A stretch of 32,144 bases of DNA, from assembly GCA_036374795.1 (NCBI GenBank), contig DASUTC010000139.1, positions 1 through 32,144 of the forward strand. Direction: 5' to 3'. Positions 7,515-15,466 of this stretch are shown in pieces. Position 1 is the stretch's first letter. The number at the start of each line of letters is the position of its first letter. The position numbers and the translations under genes are program-made. The notes below the pieces were generated by a model that worked only from the letters and a program-made list of their open reading frames with translations, was not told the origin of the DNA and made no database searches. The stretch is from Herpetosiphonaceae bacterium (lineage in GTDB: Bacteria > Chloroflexota > Chloroflexia > Chloroflexales > Kallotenuaceae).

Positions 7515-8359
7515 CAGTAATACCACCTGCCACGCGGAATCAGCGCGTCGAGATTGCACAGCGCAGCCTTGAGCGCGTCGATATCCATGTCGGGGCCGGG
7601 CTTCGCCGCGATCGTCTGCACCCAGAAGCTCTCGTCGATGATATGCAGCGGCACCAGACCGGCCTTTTCGACATAGAGCCGAATCTCCTCGGCGGTGCAG
7701 AACTGGTTGCGGTGCGCGGGCTTGACCTGCTTGTGGCGGTGGTGCTCAAGCTCCCAGATGAAGCGCTCCCAGCCTTCGGGATGCAGCAGGTTCCAGGTAT
7801 CGAAGTAGAGCAGGCCGCCCGGCGCGAGGATGCGCTGAAGCTCCTGCAAGTACAGGAACAGATCTTCCTTGTCCATGTGGAACAGCACCAGATGCGAGTA
7901 GGCGCGATCGATGCTGTTGTCGCGCAGCGGCAGCGCGGTGCGGCTCAGCTCGTGAAACTGCACGTTCGGCAGGTGCGCGGTGCGGCGGCGCGCGATCTTG
8001 AGGATCGACGAGGAAATATCGACGCCGTGCCACTGCCCGACGCGCGGCGCAAGCTCGCGGCCCACCCTAGCAACGCCGCAGCCTAGCTCCAGCACACGGT
8101 GGTCGGGCTCGATCGCCAGGGCATCGACCAGCCGTTGCGCCATCTCGCGCCCGGTGCGCTGGAGCGTCGCCTCGTCGGGCGAGCCGTTCATCATCGTAAA
8201 GGTCCAGCCGGCGTCCTTCCCGACAGCCTCCCACGCCTGTTTATAGCCTTTATTCTTGCGGGCAGTTTCGGCGCGGTAGATGCGGAGCGCGCGGATCGGA
8301 TGCTGCCAGTAGCGTCCCTCGATGAATGCCCGAACCATCTTTTGGTTGATCACTGTCAT
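7514..8359 (-). CDS. Class I SAM-dependent methyltransferase
   Basis: 281 residues from the ATG at 8359, which has gaggt upstream. Longer in-frame extension upstream has a composition unlike protein and overlaps the divergent glycosyltransferase, so it is discarded. VLELGCGVARVG (residues 89-100) is SAM motif I, followed by WHGVDISSSIL (motif II). AYSHLVLFHMD and LQRILAPGGLLYFDTW match the later motifs of the Methyltransf_11/25 type. The substrate is unknown. The stop overlaps the start of the glycosidase lipoprotein by one base, indicating one operon and translational coupling. The two products may modify and trim the same surface glycan, which is inference. Confidence 0.85.
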   Translation of the reverse strand: MTVINQKMVRAFIEGRYWQHPIRALRIYRAETARKNKGYKQAWEAVGKDAGWTFTMMNGSPDEATLQRTGREMAQRLVDALAIEPDHRVLELGCGVARVGRELAPRVGQWHGVDISSSILKIARRRTAHLPNVQFHELSRTALPLRDNSIDRAYSHLVLFHMDKEDLFLYLQELQRILAPGGLLYFDTWNLLHPEGWERFIWELEHHRHKQVKPAHRNQFCTAEEIRLYVEKAGLVPLHIIDESFWVQTIAAKPGPDMDIDALKAALCNLDALIPRGRWYY

Positions 8360-8369
8360 CCGTACCTCA

Positions 8370-8397
8370 TGTACAATTATCGGGCGAAATTGTACCA
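8370..8397. promoter_or_regulatory. Palindromic divergent promoter region
   Basis: GTACAATT (8371-8378) and AATTGTAC (8388-8395) are an exact 8-bp inverted repeat with a 9-base spacer. Each arm contains TACAAT, a good -10 hexamer, preceded by TG on the plus strand (tgTACAAT) and by TGG on the minus strand. The symmetric site lies between the divergent methyltransferase and GT39 genes and may be both an operator and two opposed -10 elements. Confidence 0.45.
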
Positions 8398-8441
8398 TGC
8401 TCCCAAATAGCAACCGATCGAGCAGATTCCACAGAGATTGT

Positions 8442-10232
8442 ATGACTGGCACACGCACCACCATCGCAATCGGCGCAGCGCTGCTGTGTTTGTTTAGCGG
8501 ACAGCTCTTGTTCGCGCTGCACCCGTCGCTGCTGGCAGACGTAATGCTGCCGCTCGGCGTCGGGCTGCATGTGGCGGGGCTGGCGCTGGGCTGGCACGGC
8601 TTCCGCCAGGAAATCTGCGACCGGGACGGACAGCCGCCGCGACATCTGCAATGGATCGCGCTCGGCGGCGTGGCTGTGCTGGCAGCGGCGCTGCGCCTCC
8701 TGTGGCTCGACACCGTGCCCTTCCGCGTGGACGGCGACGCGGCGGCGTTTGCGTCGAGCGCGGCGAACTTCTTGAAGCCGGAGCCGCCGCCGCTGATCGG
8801 AACGGGCTGGCAATCACACACCAACCTCTACTTTTTCTTCGAGTCGCTGGCGCTGCGGCTGTTCGGTCGCTCGGCGCTTGGGCTGCGCTTCCTGGGCGCG
8901 ATCGGCGGCACGCTCAGCATCCTGGCGATCTACGCGCTGGGGCGCTCGCTCTGGGACTTCTGGACTGGCTTCTGGGCCGCGCTGATCGTGGCGGCGCTGC
9001 CGTTCCATCTGGTCTTCTCGCGTGTGGGCACCGAGGTTATTCACATGGCCTGGCTGCTGCCGCTGGCGATCTGGGCCGTCTGGCGGGGCTGGCAGCGCAA
9101 CGCCTGGCGCTGGCTGCTGCTCGGCGGCGCGATCACCGGCCTGAGCCAGTATTTCTATCCGGGCGCGCGGCTGATCCCGATCCTGGTCGTGGCGCAGATC
9201 GGGCTGCTGACGCTCTTTCCACCCGACGGCGCGCGCTCGTGGCGGCGCGGCGGCGCGGCGCTGCTGTGGATCGGAGCGGGCGTGCTGCTGGTGTATGGCC
9301 CGATGATCGCCTATTTTGCCAAACGTCCTGAGATCTACACGGCGCGTGTCTCGATCGTCAACATCTTCTCGTCGGGCTGGCTGGATCACGAGCTAGCGCG
9401 GCATCCGTGGTGGCTGGTGCTCGGCGATCAGCTTCGCCGCGCCTATCTGCCGTTTCTGTTCCCGATCGGCGGCCCGCCGCTGTGGTACGTCTGGCCGCAG
9501 TATCTCGGCCCATTCGACGCAGCGCTGTTCGCGCTGGGATTGATCGGCGTGTGGGCTGCCCGCGATACCGCGCGCTGGCTCAAGCTCTTCCTGGCGTGCT
9601 ACCTGGGCGTGGGCATCCTGCTGGGCGGCGTGCTGACGATCGACACGCCGATGCCGAGCCGCTACATCACCTTTGTTCCGGCGGTCGCGCTGTGCATGGG
9701 CTACGCGCTGGATCGGCTGATCCGCCAGTTTCGCGCGCCGCTGCCGCGTCCGCAGCGTAAGCTGGAGTTGGTCTTTGCAGCAGGCGCGGCCTGTCTCTAC
9801 GTCGGCGGCGGCATCTACAGCTACCTCCAGCACGACACGCGGGCGATGTGGGATAGCGATTACACCGGACAGACCGCGACCTACGCCGCGCGCTACCTGC
9901 AAGCGCTGCCGGAGCAGGATTTCGAGATCGTATTCCTTGAGACTGACTGGATCTACTACGAGGCCAGCCCGGTCCTGAAGTTTCTGACGGATAAGCCGGG
10001 GCGTAACATCGAAGAGGAGCTGAGCTGCGAGACGCTGACGGATACGGTGCGGCAGCCCTACACGGTGCTCCTCGCGCCCGAAGACCGGCTGGAAGAGCTG
10101 CGGCAGTTGCATAAACGTCTCACTTCGTCGGAGCTGGTCGTGCTGCACAATCCCAAAGGCAAGCAGATCATCGGCATGTTGCACGTGCGCATCCCGCCGA
10201 ACAACGCGCCGCTGTGTGTGTCCGATCGCTGA
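8442..10232 (+). CDS. GT39/ArnT-like membrane glycosyltransferase
   Basis: 596 residues from the ATG at 8442; an upstream in-frame ATG at 8397 is possible, since neither has a strong Shine-Dalgarno. The protein has many hydrophobic segments across the first two thirds. VPFRVDGDAAAF (residues 92-103), with two acidic residues just after the first transmembrane segments, matches the catalytic acidic loop of the PMT/ArnT (GT39/GT83) fold. These enzymes move a sugar from a polyprenyl-phosphate donor on the outer face of the membrane. A soluble C-terminal domain of about 130 residues follows. Acceptor and sugar are unknown. The gene diverges from the methyltransferase-glycosidase operon, which supports a cell-envelope glycan role. 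Confidence 0.8.
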   Translation: MTGTRTTIAIGAALLCLFSGQLLFALHPSLLADVMLPLGVGLHVAGLALGWHGFRQEICDRDGQPPRHLQWIALGGVAVLAAALRLLWLDTVPFRVDGDAAAFASSAANFLKPEPPPLIGTGWQSHTNLYFFFESLALRLFGRSALGLRFLGAIGGTLSILAIYALGRSLWDFWTGFWAALIVAALPFHLVFSRVGTEVIHMAWLLPLAIWAVWRGWQRNAWRWLLLGGAITGLSQYFYPGARLIPILVVAQIGLLTLFPPDGARSWRRGGAALLWIGAGVLLVYGPMIAYFAKRPEIYTARVSIVNIFSSGWLDHELARHPWWLVLGDQLRRAYLPFLFPIGGPPLWYVWPQYLGPFDAALFALGLIGVWAARDTARWLKLFLACYLGVGILLGGVLTIDTPMPSRYITFVPAVALCMGYALDRLIRQFRAPLPRPQRKLELVFAAGAACLYVGGGIYSYLQHDTRAMWDSDYTGQTATYAARYLQALPEQDFEIVFLETDWIYYEASPVLKFLTDKPGRNIEEELSCETLTDTVRQPYTVLLAPEDRLEELRQLHKRLTSSELVVLHNPKGKQIIGMLHVRIPPNNAPLCVSDR

Positions 10233-10307
10233 AGTTTCGCCTTTTTTGTGACCGTAGGTGTCACAGGTGTGTGCAAAGCTGCTACCTCCCAGCAACAGGA
10301 GGATTGT

Positions 10308-11096
10308 ATGCGTGTTGGCATCGCTCTCAGCCCGACCGGCGATTGGCCCGCGATTCTCAAGGCGGCGCAGCTTGCCGATAGCGCTGGCCTGGATACGGTC
10401 GGCTTCTGGGATCACTATCACTCGGAGCGGCCCGAATGGGCCTATGTCTGTGGCTGGTCGGCCTACGGCGCGCTGGCGTGCGCGACCACGCGCATCCATC
10501 TGCTGCCGATGGTCATCTGCCGCCTCAACTACACCACGGGAGTCCTTGCTAAAGAAACATCGGTGCTGTCGATCATCAGCGGCGGTCGGTTTGAGCTAGG
10601 CATCGGCGCAGGCGATTATCCGGTCGAGTACCGCGCGTGGCACCAGCCCTTTCCCGACGCGACGACGCGGGTCGAGACGCTGGAGGAGACGATCGCGGCG
10701 CTGCGCCTGATATGGCGGGGCGAGCTGACGACCTACGAGGGCAAGCACATCCAGCTTACGGATGCCGCCTGCACGCCTGCGCCGTCCGCACCGCCGCGCG
10801 TGATGGTCGGCGTCGGAGGATCGCGCCACATGATCCGCAGCGCCGCCACGTACGCCGACGAGATCAACATCTACAACGACGAGGCGCTGCTGAGCTATAC
10901 CCAGGAAGTCATCGCCGAGTCGGGGCGGGCCGTGGACGTATCGGTCTTTTTGCACTGGCAGCGCTGGCCGGAGCATCTCGCGGACGAGCTGAAGCGCTGG
11001 GCTGATCTTGGCGCTGCGCGCGTCATCGTCAACATCGGCTACGACGCCGATCTGTCGGGGCAGGTCGCCGAGGTTGCCGAAGCGCGGCCCAGGTAG
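10308..11096 (+). CDS. LLM-class flavin-dependent oxidoreductase
   Basis: 262 residues. The start at 10308 has acaggaggattgt upstream, a strong Shine-Dalgarno. MRVGIALSPTGDW, LADSAGLDTVGFWDHY, TTRIHLLPMVICRLNYTTGVLAKE and ISGGRFELGIGAGDYPVEY are the consecutive strands and loops of the luciferase-like monooxygenase barrel, and PRVMVGVGGS follows. The family uses FMN or coenzyme F420. It is shorter than the usual 290-330 residues, with a compact C-terminus, so the last helices may be reduced. It lies 75 bp after the glycosyltransferase on the same strand. The substrate is unknown. Confidence 0.85.
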   Translation: MRVGIALSPTGDWPAILKAAQLADSAGLDTVGFWDHYHSERPEWAYVCGWSAYGALACATTRIHLLPMVICRLNYTTGVLAKETSVLSIISGGRFELGIGAGDYPVEYRAWHQPFPDATTRVETLEETIAALRLIWRGELTTYEGKHIQLTDAACTPAPSAPPRVMVGVGGSRHMIRSAATYADEINIYNDEALLSYTQEVIAESGRAVDVSVFLHWQRWPEHLADELKRWADLGAARVIVNIGYDADLSGQVAEVAEARPR

Positions 11097-11131
11097 CGGC
11101 GGCCATCTCATCGTACGCGGCGCTGTGAGTC

Positions 11132-11164
11132 ATCGACCGCCGGGCAGGCTGTCCGGCGGTCGAT
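11132..11164. terminator. Strong hairpin after the LLM oxidoreductase gene
   Basis: ATCGACCGCCGG and CCGGCGGTCGAT pair perfectly (12 bp) around a 9-base loop, 35 bp after the stop codon. There is no T-run, so it may terminate weakly or protect the mRNA 3' end. Confidence 0.5.
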
Positions 11165-11188
11165 CGCGCTGCAACGCTGGACCGCAAT

Positions 11189-11217
11189 TTGCCCCATGAG
11201 CAGTGTCGCGGTAGAAT
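11189..11217 (+). promoter_or_regulatory. Predicted promoter of the GT4 gene
   Basis: -35 TTGCCC (11189-11194) and -10 TAGAAT (11212-11217) are separated by 17 bp, 66 bp upstream of the ATG. It lies after the hairpin at 11132-11164, so the gene probably has its own transcript. Confidence 0.5.
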
Positions 11218-11282
11218 GCGGCAGTTTGCATAATGTCCGCCAGCCAAGCTGCCTGAGCTTGGACTGGGATCGAGTAGAGGAT

Positions 11283-12551
11283 ATGCCATACACTGTTCTA
11301 ACGATCGCGCCGACATCGTTTTTCGCCGATTACGGCTGTCACGTTCGGATCTGGGAGGAGGCGAAGATTCTCAAGCAGCTGGGGCACCGCGTTGTGATGA
11401 CCACCTATCACAACGGCGATGACATGCCCGGCCTGGATATTCGCCGCTCCTGGGACGTGCCGTGGATCAAGCGGGCGATGGTCGGCTCGTCGCGGCACAA
11501 ACTCTATCTGGATATTGCGCTCTCCTGGCGCACCCTGCGCGTTGCCCTGGCGGTCAGGCCGGATATTATTCACGCCCATCTGCACGAGGGCGCGCTGATC
11601 GGCTCCGTCGTCAGCAAGCTGCTGCGGATTCCGCTGATCTTCGACTACCAGGGCTCGCTGACGGGCGAGATGCTCGATCATCGGGTGTTTCTGCGGCCCC
11701 GTAGCTCGCTGCTGCGCCCTTTGCAAAAGCTCGAAGATACGATCAACCGCATCCCCGACGCGGTGATCACCTCGACGTATAACGCGGCGGAAACGCTGCA
11801 CCGCGAGTGGAGCTTCCCCCGCGACCGGCTGTACACGGTTGTGGATTCGGTCAACACCACCCGCTTTCAGCCCTTCGACGGCTCGCCCGCGTGGGAGGCC
11901 GAGCGGCTGCGGCTGCGGCAGGAGCTTGGCATCCCCGCCGATCGCCGGATCGTCGCGTACATCGGGCTGCTCGCGCCGTATCAGGGCACGAATAAGCTGC
12001 TGGAGGCCGCGCGCATGGTTATCGCGGAGCGGCCTGACGTTCACTTCCTGATCATGGGCTATCCCGATGTGCTGAGCTACCGCGCGCTGGCGGAGTCGCT
12101 GGGTGTGGCCGAGCATGTAACGCTGCCGGGCCGCATCCTGTACAAAGATCTGCACGCCTACCTGGCCCTGGGCGACATCGCGGTCGCGCCCAAGATGTCG
12201 GCGACGGAGGGCGCGGGCAAGATCACCAACTACCTGGCGATGGGCCTGCCGGTCGTCGCGTTCGACACGCCGGTCAGCCGCGAGATGCTGGGCGATCTCG
12301 GCGTCTATGCGCGTCTCGGCGATAGCGCATCGCTGGCGCAGGAGATGATCGGCCTGCTGGACGATCGGGAGCGCAGCGCGACGCTGGGGCGGCTGGGGCG
12401 GATCAAAGCCGTGCGCGAGCACTCCTGGGAGCTGGGTGGGCAGCAGATCGCCGCGATCTACGAGCGCGCCTTTGCTCGCAGGGCGGGCACGCCGCTGCCG
12501 CCGGTGCCCACCGTGCTGGGCGAGGTTAGCCCGCGCGGGGTAGCAAGATAG
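11283..12551 (+). CDS. Glycosyltransferase family 4 protein
   Basis: 422 residues. The ATG at 11283 has tagaggat upstream. An earlier in-frame ATG at 11196 overlaps the predicted promoter and adds an unconvincing leader. The N-terminal Rossmann domain starts with YTVLTIAPTSFFADYGCHVR and includes DIIHAHLHEG. The C-terminal GT-B domain begins at RRIVAYIGLLAPYQGTNKLLEAA and has the donor-binding segment SATEGAGKITNYLAMGLPVV, the family's E-x7-E-like region. GT4 enzymes are retaining and use nucleotide-activated sugars at the inner membrane face. With the GT39 gene upstream it fits envelope polysaccharide or glycolipid synthesis; the exact product is unknown. Confidence 0.9.
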   Translation: MPYTVLTIAPTSFFADYGCHVRIWEEAKILKQLGHRVVMTTYHNGDDMPGLDIRRSWDVPWIKRAMVGSSRHKLYLDIALSWRTLRVALAVRPDIIHAHLHEGALIGSVVSKLLRIPLIFDYQGSLTGEMLDHRVFLRPRSSLLRPLQKLEDTINRIPDAVITSTYNAAETLHREWSFPRDRLYTVVDSVNTTRFQPFDGSPAWEAERLRLRQELGIPADRRIVAYIGLLAPYQGTNKLLEAARMVIAERPDVHFLIMGYPDVLSYRALAESLGVAEHVTLPGRILYKDLHAYLALGDIAVAPKMSATEGAGKITNYLAMGLPVVAFDTPVSREMLGDLGVYARLGDSASLAQEMIGLLDDRERSATLGRLGRIKAVREHSWELGGQQIAAIYERAFARRAGTPLPPVPTVLGEVSPRGVAR

Positions 12552-12567
12552 CGGGCTGAGATACGCG

Positions 12568-12593
12568 CAGGACTCGTCACGCGGCGAGTCCTG
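12568..12593 (+). terminator. Hairpin after GT4, related in sequence to the one at 14871
   Basis: caggactcg (12568-12576) pairs with cgagtcctg (12585-12593), extendable by one wobble and one more pair. It lies 16 bp after the stop. It is followed by GT-rich rather than T-rich sequence. It shares its stem with the terminator at 14871-14905. Confidence 0.55.
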
Positions 12594-12620
12594 GGTGTGT
12601 GCATCGTGCAGGGATTACAA

Positions 12621-12749
12621 GTGACACAGCCAGCGCGATATAGCGGCAAGCTGGTTCGCATCAGTCAGGTTCGCGGCATTCTCCAAGGTACCATGTTCGA
12701 GCTGACTCCAGATCTCATGAGCCATTTTCTTTTCGATTGTTGCCGATAG
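12621..12749 (+). CDS. Possible 42-residue small protein
   Basis: GTG start at 12621 with aggga nine bases upstream, stop TAG at 12747-12749. The product has a basic front half ([12 protein letters not shown]) and an acidic/hydrophobic end. It is convergent with the DNA methyltransferase. It could be a real small gene, a remnant of a restriction partner, or chance; I do not recognise it. Confidence 0.22.
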   Translation: MTQPARYSGKLVRISQVRGILQGTMFELTPDLMSHFLFDCCR

Positions 12750-12765
12750 GGTCGATCAAGCATTG

Positions 12766-14196
12766 TTACACTTTTCGCCACACATAGACACACTTGCGCA
12801 GCGGAGCGCGTCCATGCTCGCCCATCTGCTGGCTGCTGTTGCCTTTATCGCCCGGAAGCACAAGGCTCTCTTCAACCGAGAAACCAAGCTGCTCGGCAAT
12901 GCTTGAAAGGATCAGATCGACCGAGACGCTCGCGCCCGCGTAGCGAACATTATCATTGACCATGATCAGCGGCGCGCCGGGCTTGAGCACACGCGCGCAC
13001 TCGGCGATCACGCACGCCATCTCATAGAAATAGCCCCGGACCATCCTTGGAATACCGTTGTTATTCAGCGCGCCCTGGTTCTTCTGGCTCTCCAGGTACC
13101 GCAGAATCGCTTGCAGCAGCCGATGCTGGTCGGTGGCGGCGACCGCCTGCGACCACTCAGGATTGATGGTGAGCAGATCTTTGGCGCGGTTCTCGACCGT
13201 ACAGCTCAGCATCTGCTGGCGCAGCTCGACAAGCTGCCGCTCGTCGATGCCCAGCAGAGCCAGCTCCAGCGCATAGGTGCGTGTGTAGTCATAGCGGTTG
13301 CAGTAGGGTGGAGATGTGAGGATCGCATCGTAGGCCCGGGACGGAAGCTGCGGCAACATGTCGAGACACGAGCCACTATAGAGCTGCAATTGCCCTCGCC
13401 GGTCGTCGGCGGGGAAGAGATCGAGCATGGGATGTGCCTGCAAATCAAACAGGATCTCGTCTATTTTGGCGGCTATCGCCTGCTCGAAGTCAAGAATCTG
13501 GCCCTTATCGAAGGGCTTCTGGCCTTGTTTGCGCCCCGAGCGATAATCCCAGCGCAGATATTGGCCGTCCTTCCGCGTATAGCTGATCGACTCGAGAACG
13601 CATAAGAGCGCAAAGCGCAGCACCGCCCGAACTCGCGCAGGCTCTTGCTGGTACGCGCCTATGAACTGCTCGATCGCCGCAAGCGTTGCAGGAGGATACG
13701 CACCGCTGGTTATGCGCAGTACGGGCAATGGAGCGGTAGAAGTCGATTGTTTCCAGATGCGGTCGCAGGCCCAGCGGCGCAGCCTTGCAAAATCTTCCGC
13801 GGTAAAATCTTCCTCCAAGATCTTGCGGGCCTGAATGATCTGCTGGCCGATCGGTAGCAACTCGATGCCGTCTGCATCCATGCCAGCGGCGCTTGCTGCA
13901 AAGAGCGCGGTGCCGCTGCCCGCGAACGGATCTAAAAGCTTGCCTGCCGTCACTTGGTAGCGATGTAGCAGATACTCCACAAGCGCTGCCGAGAAGGCTT
14001 CTTTATACTTGTACCAGCGATAGACCGCCCGCGCTTTATTGGCCTGGAAGCTGACCAGCGAGCGGGTAAGCGCCGGTTGTAAGATCAGGGTATCTTTGAA
14101 ATGCTGCTGTAGCTCGCGGTCGAGCCGCTGAAGCTCAGGAAGTGATGTTGTCTCGGCGGGAGGCAATACGCCGGGTGTTTGCGTGAAATCCAGCAT
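12766..14196 (-). CDS. DNA methyltransferase, TSPPY type (N4-cytosine or N6-adenine), orphan
   Basis: 476 residues from the ATG at 14196 (ggag nine bases upstream); an ATG at 14211 in the same frame is nearly as good. Starts further upstream would precede the predicted promoter. [10 protein letters not shown] (89-98) is the SAM-binding FxGxG motif and [14 protein letters not shown] (291-304) the catalytic SPPY loop. SPPY is most often seen in N4-cytosine enzymes. IRMVRGY and [21 protein letters not shown] give later motifs. It resembles type II modification enzymes that act on double-stranded DNA. No restriction endonuclease is seen on either side, so it appears to be an orphan or the survivor of a lost pair. 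A palindrome overlaps its promoter, suggesting regulation. Confidence 0.85.
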   Translation of the reverse strand: MLDFTQTPGVLPPAETTSLPELQRLDRELQQHFKDTLILQPALTRSLVSFQANKARAVYRWYKYKEAFSAALVEYLLHRYQVTAGKLLDPFAGSGTALFAASAAGMDADGIELLPIGQQIIQARKILEEDFTAEDFARLRRWACDRIWKQSTSTAPLPVLRITSGAYPPATLAAIEQFIGAYQQEPARVRAVLRFALLCVLESISYTRKDGQYLRWDYRSGRKQGQKPFDKGQILDFEQAIAAKIDEILFDLQAHPMLDLFPADDRRGQLQLYSGSCLDMLPQLPSRAYDAILTSPPYCNRYDYTRTYALELALLGIDERQLVELRQQMLSCTVENRAKDLLTINPEWSQAVAATDQHRLLQAILRYLESQKNQGALNNNGIPRMVRGYFYEMACVIAECARVLKPGAPLIMVNDNVRYAGASVSVDLILSSIAEQLGFSVEESLVLPGDKGNSSQQMGEHGRAPLRKCVYVWRKV

Positions 14197-14232
14197 GGTG
14201 TATGCTCCCATAGCGAGACGATCAGCGCGGCA

Positions 14233-14262
14233 CTTATACAGTGCTCGAATGGATGTGTCTAA
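14233..14262 (-). promoter_or_regulatory. Predicted promoter of the DNA methyltransferase
   Basis: Minus-strand -35 TTAGAC (14257-14262) and -10 TATAAG (14233-14238) with an 18-bp spacer. Transcription would start near 14226, giving a short leader before the ATG at 14211 or 14196. Confidence 0.45.
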
Positions 14263-14276
14263 CGTCGATTCGACGT
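14262..14276. promoter_or_regulatory. Operator-like palindrome at the methyltransferase -35
   Basis: ACGTCGA, a central T, then TCGACGT form a perfect 7+1+7 palindrome touching the -35 hexamer. Its size and position suit a dimeric repressor or self-binding by the methyltransferase. Confidence 0.45.
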
Positions 14277-14422
14277 GCTTGACACCCGCGCACGACAGCA
14301 TGACGAATACAAGTCATTTTATCCCAACGTATTGCATTTTGCGGCAAGTATGGTATTATTTCCTTGGTTGTCCATATGGTTTGGTTCCACGGATGCTTCG
14401 GATACGTTCTGCCCTTGCAGTA

Positions 14423-14430
14423 CCCCCCCC
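14423..14430. repeat. Run of eight C in the zinc-ribbon gene upstream region
   Basis: An uninterrupted eight-base C tract eight bases upstream of the predicted -35 of the zinc-ribbon gene. Such runs are prone to slippage and might tune promoter strength. Confidence 0.5.
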
Positions 14431-14437
14431 GTGCTCA

Positions 14438-14467
14438 TTGACTCAGACCACTGGCAATTTGGATAGA
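14438..14467 (+). promoter_or_regulatory. Predicted promoter of the zinc-ribbon gene
   Basis: -35 TTGACT (14438-14443, five of six consensus bases) and a weak -10 GATAGA (14462-14467), 18-bp spacing, about 28 bp before the start codon. Confidence 0.4.
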
Positions 14468-14494
14468 TCCGCATGTTCTTAGGAGTGGCGAGCA

Positions 14495-14845
14495 ATGAGC
14501 TTCGCAGACAAGACGTTGACGTGCCGTGATTGTGGCACGGAGTTCACCTTCACGGCTGGAGAGCAGGAATTTTACGCCCAGAAGGGCTTCGACAACGAGC
14601 CCACTCGCTGCTCAAACTGTCGGCGCGCCCGCAAGCAGAATCGCGGTGGCGACAGCTACGGCGGTGGCGGTGGTGGCTACAGCAGCCGCGACAGCTACGG
14701 CGGTGGCCGCGAGCAGCGCCAGATGCACACGACGACCTGCTCATCCTGCGGGCGTGAGGCACAGGTGCCGTTCGTGCCCCGTGGCGACAAGCCCGTCTAC
14801 TGCAACGATTGCTTCCGCTCGCAGCGCTCTTCTAGCCGCTGGTAA
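14495..14845 (+). CDS. Zinc-ribbon domain protein with Gly/Tyr-rich linker
   Basis: 116 residues, with taggagtggcgagca upstream (strong Shine-Dalgarno). Two four-cysteine units are visible: C10-x2-C13 with C39-x2-C42, and C82-x2-C85 with C103-x2-C106. Each is a probable zinc ribbon. The first, with LTCRDCGTEFTFTAGEQEFYAQKGF, matches the probable zinc-ribbon family common in Chloroflexota and other environmental bacteria. Between them lies a GGDSYGGGGGGY-type linker like those of RNA-binding proteins. A nucleic-acid-binding or RNA-chaperone role is plausible but not shown. It has its own promoter and a strong terminator, so it is probably a single-gene, possibly highly expressed unit. Confidence 0.88.
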   Translation: MSFADKTLTCRDCGTEFTFTAGEQEFYAQKGFDNEPTRCSNCRRARKQNRGGDSYGGGGGGYSSRDSYGGGREQRQMHTTTCSSCGREAQVPFVPRGDKPVYCNDCFRSQRSSSRW

Positions 14846-14870
14846 ATAGCGCCCGCAAACGATACATTCT

Positions 14871-14905
14871 CAGGACTCGTCATGCGACGAGTCCTGTTGT
14901 TTTTA
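14871..14905 (+). terminator. Rho-independent terminator of the zinc-ribbon gene
   Basis: caggactcgtc and gacgagtcctg form a perfect 11-bp stem with a four-base loop, followed by ttgttttta. It lies 25 bp after the stop codon. This is the clearest intrinsic terminator in the window. Confidence 0.9.
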
Positions 14906-15006
14906 AGCCCAATGCTTTGCACACCGCCGACGCCGAGCCTTGCGAATCCGCCGCATCATTGACGAGCAATCCATTCGCCTGTATCGTGTTGGCACAGGAG
15001 GGTGCA

Positions 15007-15339
15007 ATGGGCTTTCTACGGCGACTTTTTGGCGGCGGCGCTCAGTCGAGCGACGACCGTGGGCTGCATCTGTATATCAAATGCCAGCGCTGCGGCTCGC
15101 CTGTCCACGTGCGGATCGATCTGCACAACGATCTGAGCGCCGAGTACGGCGACACGGAGGCGGAAGGGTATCACCTGATCAAGGAAGTGATGGACGATCG
15201 CTGCTTCCGGCTGATGCGCGCCGAGCTACAGTTTGATGCCCGACGCCGGGAAGTATCGCGCGCGATCGAGGGCGGCACGCTCATCTCACAGGAGGAGTTC
15301 GAGGCGCTGCGCGAGGCACGCGGCGGGCGGCCTACCTGA
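15007..15339 (+). CDS. Uncharacterised 110-residue protein with one CxxC pair
   Basis: The ATG at 15007 is chosen because caggagggtgca precedes it. The protein begins MGFLRRLFGGG, a short amphipathic/basic start, then has IKCQRCGSPVHVRIDLHNDLS (C26, C29) followed by a third Cys at 66. The C-terminus is charged and helical (ISQEEFEALREAR). A metal-binding hairpin is possible, but two cysteines alone do not make a full site. I do not recognise the family. It follows the zinc-ribbon gene on the same strand, after that gene's terminator. Confidence 0.7.
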   Translation: MGFLRRLFGGGAQSSDDRGLHLYIKCQRCGSPVHVRIDLHNDLSAEYGDTEAEGYHLIKEVMDDRCFRLMRAELQFDARRREVSRAIEGGTLISQEEFEALREARGGRPT

Positions 15340-15466
15340 GCACCGATGCGGTTGCATCGGCGGCCCTACCTCGTATATCATGCGTAGCAGCGCTGGATAC
15401 TGCTCGTCGCAGCATGAAGGCGCACTTGCGGTACATAGCCGATTCAGCATCAGAAAGGGATTTCTT

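Noticed and set aside
8360..8824. N-terminal extension of the methyltransferase on the minus strand
   Set aside because: It covers the promoter and the GT39 coding sequence, has low-complexity composition, and a good Shine-Dalgarno supports the ATG at 8359.
10232..10307. Terminator between GT39 and the LLM gene
   Set aside because: A TGTGAC/GTCACA hairpin exists, but the T-run precedes it on the plus strand, so it does not form an intrinsic terminator for GT39.
14197..14301. Longer methyltransferase start at 14301
   Set aside because: The predicted promoter and palindrome at 14233-14276 lie inside that extension, so it would not be transcribed from it.
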